Notes under the pieces: generated by a model | The model's input: only the letters and a program-made list of their open reading frames with translations | What the model was told of the DNA's origin: nothing | The model's database searches: none | Position numbers and translations under genes: made by a program | Assembly: GCF_017353415.1 (NCBI RefSeq) | Contig: NZ_JAFMPX010000028.1 | Span: 1-49,597, forward strand | Source: Arthrobacter sp. E3 | Lineage (GTDB): Bacteria; Actinomycetota; Actinomycetes; Actinomycetales; Micrococcaceae | Length of the DNA stretch: 49,597 nucleotides | Direction: 5' to 3' | Shown here: one piece after another, positions 33,122 to 41,032 of the stretch | Numbering within the stretch: position 1 is the stretch's first letter | Layout: each line of letters begins with the position of its first letter

Positions 33122-34534
33122 ATGGCAGCAAAGAGCACAAAGACCAACACGGGGCAAAATTTCCGTTGCACGGAATGTGGATGGACGGCAGTGAAGTGGG
33201 TGGGGCGGTGCGGTGAGTGCCAGGCCTGGGGAACGCTGGAGGAGATCGGCACCGTCGTCGTCAGGACCACGGCTGCCACCTCGGTGGTGCGCCCGGCCCA
33301 GCTGATCAGCGAAGTTGACGCGTCCAAGGCAGCCCACAACCTCACCGGCGTGCCCGAGCTCGACCGTGTATTAGGTGGCGGCATGGTGCCCGGTGCGGTG
33401 ATCCTGCTCGCTGGGGAACCCGGCGTCGGAAAATCCACGCTGCTTCTGGATGTGGCTGCGAAGTTTGCCCGCAACGGCCACGGCAGGGCGCCCCAAAAGG
33501 TTCTGTACCTCACCGGCGAGGAGTCAGCCGCCCAAGTGAAGCTGCGCGCAGAGAGGATTGGCGCCGTCGCCGAGACGTTGTATTTGGGTGCTGAAACGGA
33601 TCTCGGCACGGCGCTGGGGCAAGTTGAAGCCGTGCAGCCCGCTTTGTTGATTGTGGATTCCGTGCAGACGTTCAGCAGCGCCATGGTGGACGGCAGCGCT
33701 GGCGGTGTTTCACAGGTGCGCGAGGTGGCGGCGTCGCTCATTGCTGCGGCTAAGCGCTTGAACATGACCACACTGCTGGTGGGCCACGTGACAAAGGACG
33801 GCTCCATTGCCGGCCCGCGCCTGCTCGAGCACCTGGTCGACGTTGTTTGCCAGTTCGACGGCGAGCGCCACTCCAGGTTGCGTCTGCTGCGGGCCGTGAA
33901 AAACAGGTATGGGCAGACGGACGAGGTTGGCTGCTTCGATCTGACCGATGACGGCATTGAGGGTCTTGCAGATCCGAGCGGGCTGTTCACCTCCCGCACC
34001 TCCCATCCGGTGTCCGGGACCTGCATCACCGTCACCATGGAAGGACGCCGGCCCCTGCTGGCGGAAGTGCAGGCTCTGTTGACTCCCTCGATGGGTTCCC
34101 AGCCGCGCCGGACAGTCAGCGGATTGGATTCCACCCGGATTGGCATGTTGCTGGCTGTCTTGCAGCAACGGGCCGGGCTGCGTCTGGACGCCGACGACAG
34201 CTACGTGGCAACAGTGGGCGGTGCCCGGCTGAGCGAGCCGGCCATGGATCTGGCCGTTGCCATGTCGATTGTTTCAGCCAAGACAAACAAGCCGGTCCAC
34301 GGCAAGTTGGTGGCGTTTGGCGAAGTGGGTTTGGCCGGGGAAGTCCGGCCCGTGCCCGGCATCAACCAGCGCATTCAAGAAGCCAGCCGGTTGGGCTACA
34401 CACACGCACTTGTTCCGTTGAGCGCCACGGGACCAGGCCCCATTCCGCCTGATTTCACGGTCAAGCAGATCGAGCACATCGCTGAAGCCACCGAACTCAT
34501 CCTACATGGAACGCCGGGGCCGCCGCGCGCCTGA
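33122..34534 (+). CDS. radA: DNA repair protein RadA (Sms)
   Basis: A 470-residue RecA-like helicase that helps branch migration in recombination. The zinc finger C16-x2-C19 ... C30-x2-C33 (FRCTECGWTAVKWVGRCGEC), Walker A GEPGVGKS at 98-105, the RadA-specific KNRYG motif (VKNRYGQTDEVG), and the C-terminal Lon-protease-like domain (YVATVGGARLSEPAMDLAVAMSIVSAKTNKPV, GEVGLAGEVRPV) are all present. Divergent from pstS; followed by disA after 177 bases, a common actinobacterial and Bacillus arrangement. Confidence 0.96.
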   Translation: MAAKSTKTNTGQNFRCTECGWTAVKWVGRCGECQAWGTLEEIGTVVVRTTAATSVVRPAQLISEVDASKAAHNLTGVPELDRVLGGGMVPGAVILLAGEPGVGKSTLLLDVAAKFARNGHGRAPQKVLYLTGEESAAQVKLRAERIGAVAETLYLGAETDLGTALGQVEAVQPALLIVDSVQTFSSAMVDGSAGGVSQVREVAASLIAAAKRLNMTTLLVGHVTKDGSIAGPRLLEHLVDVVCQFDGERHSRLRLLRAVKNRYGQTDEVGCFDLTDDGIEGLADPSGLFTSRTSHPVSGTCITVTMEGRRPLLAEVQALLTPSMGSQPRRTVSGLDSTRIGMLLAVLQQRAGLRLDADDSYVATVGGARLSEPAMDLAVAMSIVSAKTNKPVHGKLVAFGEVGLAGEVRPVPGINQRIQEASRLGYTHALVPLSATGPGPIPPDFTVKQIEHIAEATELILHGTPGPPRA

Positions 34535-34576
34535 CAACCACTACGGCCGCAGCCGCTGGCCACTTCAGGCATGGAA

Positions 34577-34597
34577 AACCGTGCAAAGGACACGGTT
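34577..34597 (+). promoter_or_regulatory. Small hairpin between radA and disA
   Basis: AACCGTG, loop CAAAGGA, CACGGTT: a 7-bp stem in the 177-base gap after radA. It could be a weak terminator or attenuator. Nothing else stands out in the gap except GAAGGA before the disA start. Confidence 0.35.
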
Positions 34598-34711
34598 GCA
34601 TCAAGATGGCCTGCCCTTATGGCCAGCCACTGCGTCAAGGCCGGTGTTTCCCACTATTATGGGCAGTGTGACTAGTGCGGATTTCCGTGCCTGAAAAGAA
34701 GGAACCGTCCC

Positions 34712-35782
34712 ATGCAGCGCAGTCCCGAAGAGGCCTTGAAGGCCACTCTTGCCCGTGTCGCACCTGGAACTCCCCTGCGTGACGGGCTGGAACGCATTCT
34801 TCGCGGACGCACGGGCGCGCTCATCGTGCTGGGTTCGGACAAAACCATCGAAAGCCTGTGTTCCGGCGGTTTCGAAATCGGCATTGACTTCGCCCCGACG
34901 AGCTTGCGCGAACTGGCCAAAATGGACGGCGCCATAGTGTGCGACAAAGACGTTACGAAAATTGTGCGTGCGGCTGTCCAGCTGGTGCCGGACCCCAGCA
35001 TCGAAACCCAAGAGTCCGGAACCCGTCACCGCACGGCAGAGCGTGTTGCCATCCAAACCGGTGTGCCGGTGGTTTCCGTCAGCCAGTCCATGCAAATCAT
35101 CGCGTTGTACGTCGACGGCCTGCGGTACGTTTTGGAGGGTTCGGAAAAGGTTCTGGCGCGCGCCAACCAAGCACTGGCTACTCTTGAGCGCTACCGTGCG
35201 CGCCTCGACCAGGTCACAAGCTCCCTGTCCGCTCTGGAGATTGAGGCGATGGTCACCATCCGGGATGTGGCCGTGACGTTACAGCGCCATGAGATGGTGC
35301 GCAGGATCTCAGAGGAGATCGCCCAGTACGTTCTTGAACTCGGTGTTGACGGACGGTTGTTGTCCCTGCAGCTGGAGGAACTTTCCACCACCCGCGGCTC
35401 AGGCGCGGACATGGTCATTCGCGACTACGCAGACCCTGAAACCATCCAGGTTGATGCGGCAGTGGCGGCCTTGCAGGACATCGACCAAGCCAACTTGATT
35501 GACTTGAATCTCATTGCCGGGGTTGTCGGCCTGGTCAGTGGCAATGACTCCCTTGAAGCCATGATCCAGCCCCGTGGCTACCGGCTGGTGTCCGGACTGA
35601 AGGCGGTTCCCGGCGCAGTTGCCGGCCGTTTGGTGGACCACTTCGGCGGCTTGCAGAACTTGATGGCAGCCACCATCGACGAACTGATGGTGGTCGATGG
35701 AATCGGTGAACTCCGTGCACGCAACGTGCGTGAAGGTCTTTCCCGCATTGCCGAAGCCAGCCTGCTTGACCGCTTCTTGTAG
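34712..35782 (+). CDS. disA: DNA integrity scanning diadenylate cyclase DisA
   Basis: A 356-residue octameric enzyme that makes c-di-AMP from two ATP while scanning DNA. The N-terminal DAC domain shows FEIGIDFAPTSLRELAKMDGAIVCDKD (DGA at 72-74) and GTRHRTAERVAIQTG (103-111), both catalytic motifs. A helical spine follows, then the C-terminal helix-hairpin-helix DNA-binding part (GYRLVSGLKAVPGAVAGRLVDHFGGLQNLMAATIDELMVVDGIGELRARNVREGL). AAGAAGGA precedes the ATG. The radA neighbour fits: RadA is known to inhibit DisA in Bacillus. Confidence 0.96.
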   Translation: MQRSPEEALKATLARVAPGTPLRDGLERILRGRTGALIVLGSDKTIESLCSGGFEIGIDFAPTSLRELAKMDGAIVCDKDVTKIVRAAVQLVPDPSIETQESGTRHRTAERVAIQTGVPVVSVSQSMQIIALYVDGLRYVLEGSEKVLARANQALATLERYRARLDQVTSSLSALEIEAMVTIRDVAVTLQRHEMVRRISEEIAQYVLELGVDGRLLSLQLEELSTTRGSGADMVIRDYADPETIQVDAAVAALQDIDQANLIDLNLIAGVVGLVSGNDSLEAMIQPRGYRLVSGLKAVPGAVAGRLVDHFGGLQNLMAATIDELMVVDGIGELRARNVREGLSRIAEASLLDRFL

Positions 35783-35788
35783 TACTGG

Positions 35789-36448
35789 CTAGTTCAGCGT
35801 GAAGGTTACTTTTTCGCTTGACCATTTGCCCATGGTCGCCACCAGAACATAGGTTGCCCCGCCACGCCCCGGCGCGGCTTCGACCTTCGCACATTCTGGG
35901 GAACTGCGCTTGACCTGCCACACAAAGTTGGCAGTTTCCGAGGCGCCCGGCTTCAAGTTCTTCACCAGGTCCGTTGAATCCAACTGGCAGTCCCTTGAGT
36001 TGAAGATGACATCTGCACCGCTGGTGATCTGATATTGCATCTGACTGGTGCCCACATTGATGTCACAAGGTGCCTGACCCGTGTTGGTCACCCGCAGCGT
36101 CAGGATGGGGGATTCATCGGGTCCATACGACGGCTTGTCCGTGGCAGCGCTCACCTTGATCCCCGCCTCATCACACACGGCCGACGGCGGCGTGCCCGGT
36201 TTTGCGGGAGGATTGGGCTTGGCCGTACTGCCATTTGCCGCCGGCTCGCTGCCTGGCCCGGCATCAGGGCCGGAGCACACCAGGCCAGCGATGAAGAATC
36301 CACCGGCTACCAAACCGCCAATGACAAGCAGCACAAGGACGAGCACCACAAGCCTGCGCCGGCGGTACACTTTCGCTGATACTTTGGGCCGGTGGGCAGC
36401 CGCGTCTGCAGCGGCCCCGCTGTGCCCGGAATTCCCTGTTTTACCCAC
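35789..36448 (-). CDS. Membrane-anchored extracellular hypothetical protein
   Basis: A 219-residue protein with a cytoplasmic basic N-terminus (KVYRRRRL), a single transmembrane helix (LVVLVLVLLVIGGLVAGGFFIAGLVC), a Pro/Gly/Ala-rich linker of about 35 residues, and an Ig-like beta domain (VSAATDKPSYGPDESPILTLRVTNTGQAPCDINVG and KPGASETANFVWQVKRSSPEC). This resembles DUF4232/BsuPI-like extracytoplasmic domains. Several Cys in the outer domain may form disulfides. Convergent with disA, only six bases apart, and divergent from mutY. Function unknown. Confidence 0.75.
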   Translation of the reverse strand: MGKTGNSGHSGAAADAAAHRPKVSAKVYRRRRLVVLVLVLLVIGGLVAGGFFIAGLVCSGPDAGPGSEPAANGSTAKPNPPAKPGTPPSAVCDEAGIKVSAATDKPSYGPDESPILTLRVTNTGQAPCDINVGTSQMQYQITSGADVIFNSRDCQLDSTDLVKNLKPGASETANFVWQVKRSSPECAKVEAAPGRGGATYVLVATMGKWSSEKVTFTLN

Positions 36449-36611
36449 GTAACCAGTTTATCGATGGCAAGTGTTGCCGAAGACCAACCACGCCGCCGCG
36501 CATAGGAGCATCTGCTGCGTGAGGCTTACGGCTCGTCCCAAGCACGGGGTGCCATAGAGTTGTACTGCCCTTCCGGCATATTTTTACCGGGCGAGCCCCG
36601 GTCAGCTGGCC

Positions 36612-36666
36612 AATCATTCAGCCAACCAGTCAGACCAGCAGTCAGTCGGACAGTCAGTCAGTCACC
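36612..36666 (+). repeat. CAGTC-rich simple repeat before mutY
   Basis: A run built from CAGTC and close variants (CCAGTCAGACCAGCAGTCAG, then TCGGACAGTCAGTCAGTCAC) lies directly before the mutY ribosome site. The rest of the 236-base gap 36449-36684 holds no gene I can see. Confidence 0.55.
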
Positions 36667-36684
36667 ACAGTGCTAGGAGTTCGT

Positions 36685-37605
36685 ATGTACCAGCAGATCC
36701 AAGCCTGGTTCCTGCGTGAGGCCAGGGACTTGCCTTGGCGTGGCAATTGCTCAGCCTGGGGCATTCTGGTCAGCGAGATCATGCTCCAGCAAACGCCTGT
36801 GGTGCGTGTGCAACCTGTCTGGGAGCAATGGCTGCAACGCTGGCCCACCCCGGCCGATTTTGCAACAGCTCCTGCTGCGCAAGTGCTGCGGGCGTGGGGG
36901 AGCCTGGGTTATCCGCGTCGGGCGCTGCGTCTGCATGCTGCAGCGCAACGAATCGTCGAACAGCATGGCGGTGCCGTCCCTGACACCACTGAGGAGCTTC
37001 TGGCTCTGCCGGGTGTTGGCAGCTACACGGCTGCGGCGGTTGCCGCATTTGCGTTTGGTCGCCGAACAACAGTGGTGGATACGAACATCCGCCGCGTGCA
37101 CGCCCGCCTTGTCATCGGCCAGGCCCTGCCAGCTCCGGCACTCACTGCTGCGGAAATGGCACTGGCAACGGAACTTCTTCCCCAGGACACGGAAGAATCA
37201 GTGTTGTGGAATGCCGCAGTCATGGAACTGGGCGCGCTCGTTTGCACAGCCCGCAGCCCCAAGTGCGACGTTTGCCCAGTTCTGGACAAGTGCGCCTGGA
37301 TCGCCGCCGGTCAGCCCGAACCCACCTACATCCCCAAGGGACAGCCGTGGGCAGGCACTGACAGGCAGGTCCGCGGCGCCGTCATGGCCGTCCTGCGGGC
37401 AGCAAGCACGCCCGTACATGCCGATCTTCTATGGAACACGGCAGCCGTGCAAGCCCAGGCCGGGCTGATAGCCGAGCTGGCGCCCCAACTGGGCAAGCTG
37501 CACGAGTTGAACACGCACGCACCCCAGCTTGAACGCGCACTGGCCGGGCTGGTTGCCGACGGACTGGCACAACTTTCCGAAGCCGGCTACCACCTCCCAG
37601 CCTGA
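36685..37605 (+). CDS. mutY: A/G-specific adenine DNA glycosylase
   Basis: A 306-residue base-excision enzyme that removes adenine paired with 8-oxoguanine. The catalytic Glu31 (SEIMLQQTPVVRV), HhH motif LLALPGVGSYTAAAV, Asp132 (VVDTNIRRVHARL) and the 4Fe-4S ligands C187-x6-C194-x2-C197-x5-C203 can all be placed. The C-terminal region after 220 is short compared with the 350-residue E. coli protein, as in many Actinobacteria. AGGAG precedes ATG 36685; a GTG at 36670 in the same frame is less likely. Confidence 0.94.
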   Translation: MYQQIQAWFLREARDLPWRGNCSAWGILVSEIMLQQTPVVRVQPVWEQWLQRWPTPADFATAPAAQVLRAWGSLGYPRRALRLHAAAQRIVEQHGGAVPDTTEELLALPGVGSYTAAAVAAFAFGRRTTVVDTNIRRVHARLVIGQALPAPALTAAEMALATELLPQDTEESVLWNAAVMELGALVCTARSPKCDVCPVLDKCAWIAAGQPEPTYIPKGQPWAGTDRQVRGAVMAVLRAASTPVHADLLWNTAAVQAQAGLIAELAPQLGKLHELNTHAPQLERALAGLVADGLAQLSEAGYHLPA

Positions 37606-37613
37606 CCCCACCC

Positions 37614-37710
37614 CCGACGCTCCTGCACTTTCGGGGCATAAAAGGGCGTCGCTCCCGCACTGGGTGCAGGAGCGACGCCCAAAAACGGCCGGAAAGTGCA
37701 GGAGCGTCGG
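37614..37710 (-). terminator. Nested palindrome between mutY and dhaM
   Basis: Outer arms CCGACGCTCCTGCACTTTC (37614-37632) and its exact complement at 37692-37710, 19 bp. Inner arms GGGCGTCGCTCC (37644-37655) and GGAGCGACGCCC (37669-37680) with a further GCAC/GTGC pair. On the minus strand the inner hairpin is followed by TTTT, so it should end the dhaKLM transcript. The inner and outer arms share the GCTCC/GGAGC core, which suggests a repeat-derived element. Confidence 0.75.
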
Positions 37711-37728
37711 TTGGGGTGGGGCGGTGAG

Positions 37729-38412
37729 TCAGAGTTCGCCGAAGCCTGCCTCGACCTCGGCGCGGACAAGGTCCACGGCCTGCTGGGCGTCCGGGCCGGT
37801 GGCTGACACTACCAGTTCCGTGCCCTGTGCCGCACCCAATGTCATGAGCATCATCACCGACTGCCCATCCACCCCATTGATCTCAATGTCCACATCCATG
37901 GCGCCAAGCTGGCCCGCCAAGGCCGCAGCAGGGCGGGCATGAAGGCCCATCGGGTTGATCAGCGTGAGCACCGCAGCAACTTTTCCGTCGCTCTCCTCAC
38001 TACCTGCCACTGGCGCCCCGTCGGCAGCGCCCCTGACCGGGTTCAACGCCGTCTCAGCCGCCTTGCACACCACGTCCAGGCATGCGCCAGACTGTGCAGC
38101 CACGGCTGCGGCGACGGCTCCTTCCACCAAGGGCGCGTCGGCCAGCCGCATATTTTCCGGATTGCCCAGAAATTCAAGCGCCGATTCGGCCGTCATGACA
38201 GCGGAGCCCAGGTCGGTCAGGACAACGGCGCCGTTTCCAGTATCTGCCAACCCCAGCGCCGTCATGACCTTTTCAAGGGAGGTGCCCAATCCGCCGTCGT
38301 CCATGCCGCCAGCGGGAAAGAGTGACACGTCCGGGGCCATCTGCGCGGCCAGCTCAACAACACCGGCGGCCAGTTGGGCGCTGTGGGAGACCACCACCAG
38401 GCCGACGCTCAC
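37729..38412 (-). CDS. dhaM: PTS-dependent dihydroxyacetone kinase phosphoryl donor DhaM
   Basis: A 227-residue fusion of EIIA-Dha and HPr. EIIA: GLVVVSHSAQLAAGVVELAAQM with phospho-His10, and FPAGGMDDGGLGTSLEKV. HPr from about residue 145: TLINPMGLHARPAAALAGQL with its phospho-His, then GVDGQSVMMLMTLGAAQGTELVV. It passes phosphate from PtsI through its own HPr domain to ADP bound in DhaL. It lacks the enzyme I-like third domain of E. coli DhaM, so it needs PtsI, which is encoded 18 kb away. The start is GTG 38412, overlapping the dhaL stop by four bases; the longer frame to 38649 is antisense-like. Confidence 0.92.
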   Translation of the reverse strand: MSVGLVVVSHSAQLAAGVVELAAQMAPDVSLFPAGGMDDGGLGTSLEKVMTALGLADTGNGAVVLTDLGSAVMTAESALEFLGNPENMRLADAPLVEGAVAAAVAAQSGACLDVVCKAAETALNPVRGAADGAPVAGSEESDGKVAAVLTLINPMGLHARPAAALAGQLGAMDVDIEINGVDGQSVMMLMTLGAAQGTELVVSATGPDAQQAVDLVRAEVEAGFGEL

Positions 38413-39059
38413 GAGCTTGCCTCCGCTGCCTGGGCGGCAGCCCGCAGAATCATCGCCGAGGACACGGCCCCCGGGTCCCGGTGCCCGATGGCCCGCTCCC
38501 CCAAATAACTGGCCCTGCCCTTGTGGGCCACCAGCGGATCCGTGGAAACGGCACCGGCCTCGGCAGCCGTCGCGGCTGCGTCCAGCACAACGGCAGGCCC
38601 TGCACCGTCGGCGGCCGCGCTGGCGGCAGCGTCCACGGCGGGGGTCCACGCATCGATCATGGTTTTATCTCCCACTGCGGCTTTCCCGCGGGCCACCACG
38701 CCGTCCCGGGCGGCCGCCAGCGCTGTGGCAAGCGTGGCCGAGTCGAGAGAGGCGGCATCACCCACGGCTGTGGCCGCACGCAAATAGGCCGTGCCATAGA
38801 GCGGACCCGCAGCCCCGCCAACCTTTGACATCAAGGTCATGGCGGCCAGCTTGAAGGCAGCACCCGGCGTGGCTGGAAGCTCCGCGTCCAGTTTTTCCAA
38901 GATGGCGCTAAAGCCGCGGTCAAGGTTTTCCCCATGGTCCGCGTCCCCAATGGCCCGGTCAAGTTCAATCAAGTGCACCCGGTTTTCAGCAACGACGGCG
39001 GCGCTCCTGCGCAGCCAGTCGATGGCCCAGGCAGCATCCAATGCGGCATTGTTCGCCAT
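38409..39059 (-). CDS. dhaL: Dihydroxyacetone kinase ADP-binding subunit DhaL
   Basis: A 216-residue subunit that holds ADP/ATP and passes phosphate to dihydroxyacetone on DhaK. ELDRAIGDADHGENLDRGFSAIL near residue 30-50 holds the Mg-binding Asp residues and KVGGAAGPLYGTAYLRAA the nucleotide loop. An eight-helix barrel lipid-like fold is known for the family. Its ATG follows directly on the dhaK stop (TAAATG), and it overlaps dhaM by four bases. Confidence 0.94.
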   Translation of the reverse strand: MANNAALDAAWAIDWLRRSAAVVAENRVHLIELDRAIGDADHGENLDRGFSAILEKLDAELPATPGAAFKLAAMTLMSKVGGAAGPLYGTAYLRAATAVGDAASLDSATLATALAAARDGVVARGKAAVGDKTMIDAWTPAVDAAASAAADGAGPAVVLDAAATAAEAGAVSTDPLVAHKGRASYLGERAIGHRDPGAVSSAMILRAAAQAAEASS

Positions 39060-40061
39060 TTACATCCCCCATCGCAGTGCCGGCGTGTTCACTGGCGCAT
39101 CCCACAGCTCGGTCATTTCATCATCAAGTCGCAGCACGGATATGGAGCAGCCCTGCATTTCAAGGGCCGTGATGTAGTTGCCCACCAGGGAGCGCTCAAC
39201 CACCAGGCCGGCCGCTTCGAGCGCCTTCGCCGCATGCCGGTACACAATGTACAGTTCACTGGCCGGGGTGCCGCCCATCCCGTTGACGAACAGCAGCACC
39301 TTGTCCCCGGAAGCCGGTTTGAGGTCTGCCAGGATGGGCTCCAGGAGCCTGTCCGTGATGCCGTCGGCGTTCTCCATGGGGATCTTGTGCCGGCCCGGCT
39401 CCCCGTGGATGCCAATGCCAATCTCAATCTCGTCCTCGGCCAGCTCAAAGCTGGGCACCCCTGCGTGCGGGACGGTGCAGGCGGACAGGGCCACGCCCAT
39501 GCTGCGCACGTTCGCGTTGACCCGGTTGCCGATGGCAGCAACTGCATCGAGGTTGTCACCGCGTTCTGCGGCAGCCCCGGCGATCTTTTCCACCAGTACG
39601 GTGCCGGCCACGCCGCGGCGCCCTGCCGTGTACAGCGAATCTTCCACGGCGACGTCGTCGTTCACCAGGACTGTACGCACCTCCACGCCTTCGGCCTCGG
39701 CCATTTCGGCAGCGGTTTCAAAGTTGAGCACGTCCCCGGTGTAGTTCTTCACGATATGCACGACGCCGGCACCTGAGTTCGCTGCGATGGTCGCCGGAAT
39801 GATCGCGTCGGGGGTTGGCGAGGTAAACACCGGGCCGGGGACTGCGGCGTCGAGCATTCCGTACCCAACGTATCCGGCGTGGAGGGGTTCGTGCCCGCTG
39901 CCTCCACCTGACACGAGACCGACTTTCCCCGCGCGAGGGGCGTCTTTACGGATGACAAACAAGGGGTCGGGGTTGACCTTCACATGCGCTGCGTGCGCCA
40001 GGCCAAACCCCTCCACCGATTCATCGACAACTTTTTTGGGATCATTGATGAGCTTTTTCAT
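39060..40061 (-). CDS. dhaK: Dihydroxyacetone kinase substrate-binding subunit DhaK
   Basis: A 333-residue subunit that binds dihydroxyacetone covalently through a His. Family markers are [29 protein letters not shown] near residues 48-78, [23 protein letters not shown], and [15 protein letters not shown] with the hemiaminal His. First gene of dhaKLM; the product dihydroxyacetone phosphate enters glycolysis. No separate DhaR/DhaS regulator is seen nearby, so control is unknown. Confidence 0.95.
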   Translation of the reverse strand: MKKLINDPKKVVDESVEGFGLAHAAHVKVNPDPLFVIRKDAPRAGKVGLVSGGGSGHEPLHAGYVGYGMLDAAVPGPVFTSPTPDAIIPATIAANSGAGVVHIVKNYTGDVLNFETAAEMAEAEGVEVRTVLVNDDVAVEDSLYTAGRRGVAGTVLVEKIAGAAAERGDNLDAVAAIGNRVNANVRSMGVALSACTVPHAGVPSFELAEDEIEIGIGIHGEPGRHKIPMENADGITDRLLEPILADLKPASGDKVLLFVNGMGGTPASELYIVYRHAAKALEAAGLVVERSLVGNYITALEMQGCSISVLRLDDEMTELWDAPVNTPALRWGM

Positions 40062-40093
40062 GACGAAACCCTCCGATACACTCAGTGAAATTT

Positions 40094-40118
40094 CAGGCGT
40101 GCGAAAACTCCGCGCCTG
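40094..40118 (-). terminator. Hairpin between argA and dhaK
   Basis: CAGGCG (40094-40099) pairs with CGCCTG (40113-40118) across a 13-base loop. On the minus strand AATTT-containing sequence follows. It would end the argA transcript. An overlapping alternative pairs TTCAGG with CCTGAA at 40120-40125. Confidence 0.4.
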
Positions 40119-40162
40119 TCCTGAACATTACCCGGCAGCCGAGGCCGTTGGTAGGTTTCCGG

Positions 40163-40684
40163 CTACAGGTTGCAGATCATCCGGGTGTTGCCGAGCGTAT
40201 TTGGCTTGACCCTGGCCAAGTCAAGGAACTCCGCGATGCCTTCATCAGAGGAACGCAGCAGCTCCGAATAGACGGCTGGATCCACCACGCTTTGATCCGC
40301 CATGACGGTGAAGCCATTTCCCAGGAAGAAGTCCACCTCGAACGTCAGGCAGAACACTCGGCTGATCCCCAACATCTGGGCATTTTCCGTCAGCTTTTCC
40401 ACGAGCGCACGGCCCACCCCTTTGCCGCGCCAGGCTCCGTCCGTGGCCAGCGTCCGGATTTCTGCAAGGTCTTCCCACATGACGTGCAGTGCCCCGCAGC
40501 CAACCACCCTCCCGTCCACCTCGGCAATGAGGAACTCCTGGATGGACTCAAAGTAGGTGACGGACTCCTTGGAAATCAAGATTCGCTGTTCGGCCAGCGG
40601 GGCAACCAGGTCCTTGATGGCGTGGACGTCTGAGGTGCGGGCAGGGCGGAGGACAACGGACGGGGCAGAAGTATGAACAGTCAC
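40163..40684 (-). CDS. argA: Amino-acid N-acetyltransferase (N-acetylglutamate synthase, GNAT type)
   Basis: A 173-residue GNAT closely resembling the short N-acetylglutamate synthase of Mycobacterium tuberculosis (Rv2747). Shared stretches are LRPARTSDVHAIKDLV, VTYFESIQEFLIAEVDGRVVGCGALHVMWEDLAEIRTLA, the acetyl-CoA loop AWRGKGVGRALVEKL, LTFEVDFFLGNGF and the C-terminal GIAEFLDLARVKPNTLGNTRM. It makes N-acetylglutamate, the first step of arginine synthesis. It is far shorter than E. coli ArgA because the kinase-like domain is absent. GTG start; a short possible gene ends four bases upstream. Confidence 0.9.
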   Translation of the reverse strand: MTVHTSAPSVVLRPARTSDVHAIKDLVAPLAEQRILISKESVTYFESIQEFLIAEVDGRVVGCGALHVMWEDLAEIRTLATDGAWRGKGVGRALVEKLTENAQMLGISRVFCLTFEVDFFLGNGFTVMADQSVVDPAVYSELLRSSDEGIAEFLDLARVKPNTLGNTRMICNL

Positions 40685-40688
40685 CGTT

Positions 40689-40925
40689 TCAGTCTATGAC
40701 GCTTGCTACGTCATTTCCGTCATTCATCGCACGCACAAACCGCCTCATCTTCCAGCCGCCGTGCACCATCGAAACGGGCCGAGGCGCCGGGGCCTCATGG
40801 AAGTGCTGGCCAGCTGGCCAAGAAGATGCGCCGTTTTCGGTGATGACGGTGACACCCTGCGCGCTGGCCGAAAAGATACGCCAGTGTCGCCAGTTGGCCC
40901 CTTCACTGATGAAATCATGCCGCAT
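40689..40925 (-). CDS. Possible small hypothetical protein upstream of argA
   Basis: A 78-residue frame from ATG 40925, with GGAAGTGG before the start, ending four bases before argA. It reads MRHDFISEGANWRHWRIFSASAQGV and so on, with four Trp and no membrane helix. Third-position GC looks similar to neighbouring genes. I do not recognise the sequence, and an antisense frame overlaps most of it. It could be real and co-transcribed with argA, or chance. Confidence 0.35.
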   Translation of the reverse strand: MRHDFISEGANWRHWRIFSASAQGVTVITENGASSWPAGQHFHEAPAPRPVSMVHGGWKMRRFVRAMNDGNDVASVID

Positions 40926-40940
40926 TGCCACTTCCGCGAC

Positions 40941-40984
40941 ACGGCTAAGGGCGCACAACCCGCAGGTTGTGCGCCCTTAGCCGT
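40941..40984 (-). terminator. Perfect 20-bp hairpin downstream of clpC
   Basis: ACGGCTAAGGGCGCACAACC, loop CGCA, then its exact complement to 40984: a 20-bp stem without a mismatch. It lies 48 bases past the clpC stop on the minus strand. No T-tract follows, but the stem is very stable. Confidence 0.8.
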
Positions 40985-41032
40985 ACTGTGCGCCCGAGTT
41001 TCGCTGCTGCACCGCTGTGGCGCAGCCCCGCC

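Noticed and set aside
32903-33337. N-terminal extension of PstS
   Set aside because: It would cross the PHO box and the radA start; the GTG at 32902 starts a proper lipoprotein signal peptide.
32899-34146. 415-residue minus-strand frame
   Set aside because: Antisense to radA, whose zinc finger, Walker A and KNRYG motifs are intact; no domain is visible in the shadow frame.
37614-37710. CRISPR-like or attachment-site reading of the nested palindrome
   Set aside because: Arms are inverted rather than direct, there is no integrase or tRNA beside it, and a T-tract on the dhaM strand gives a simpler terminator role.
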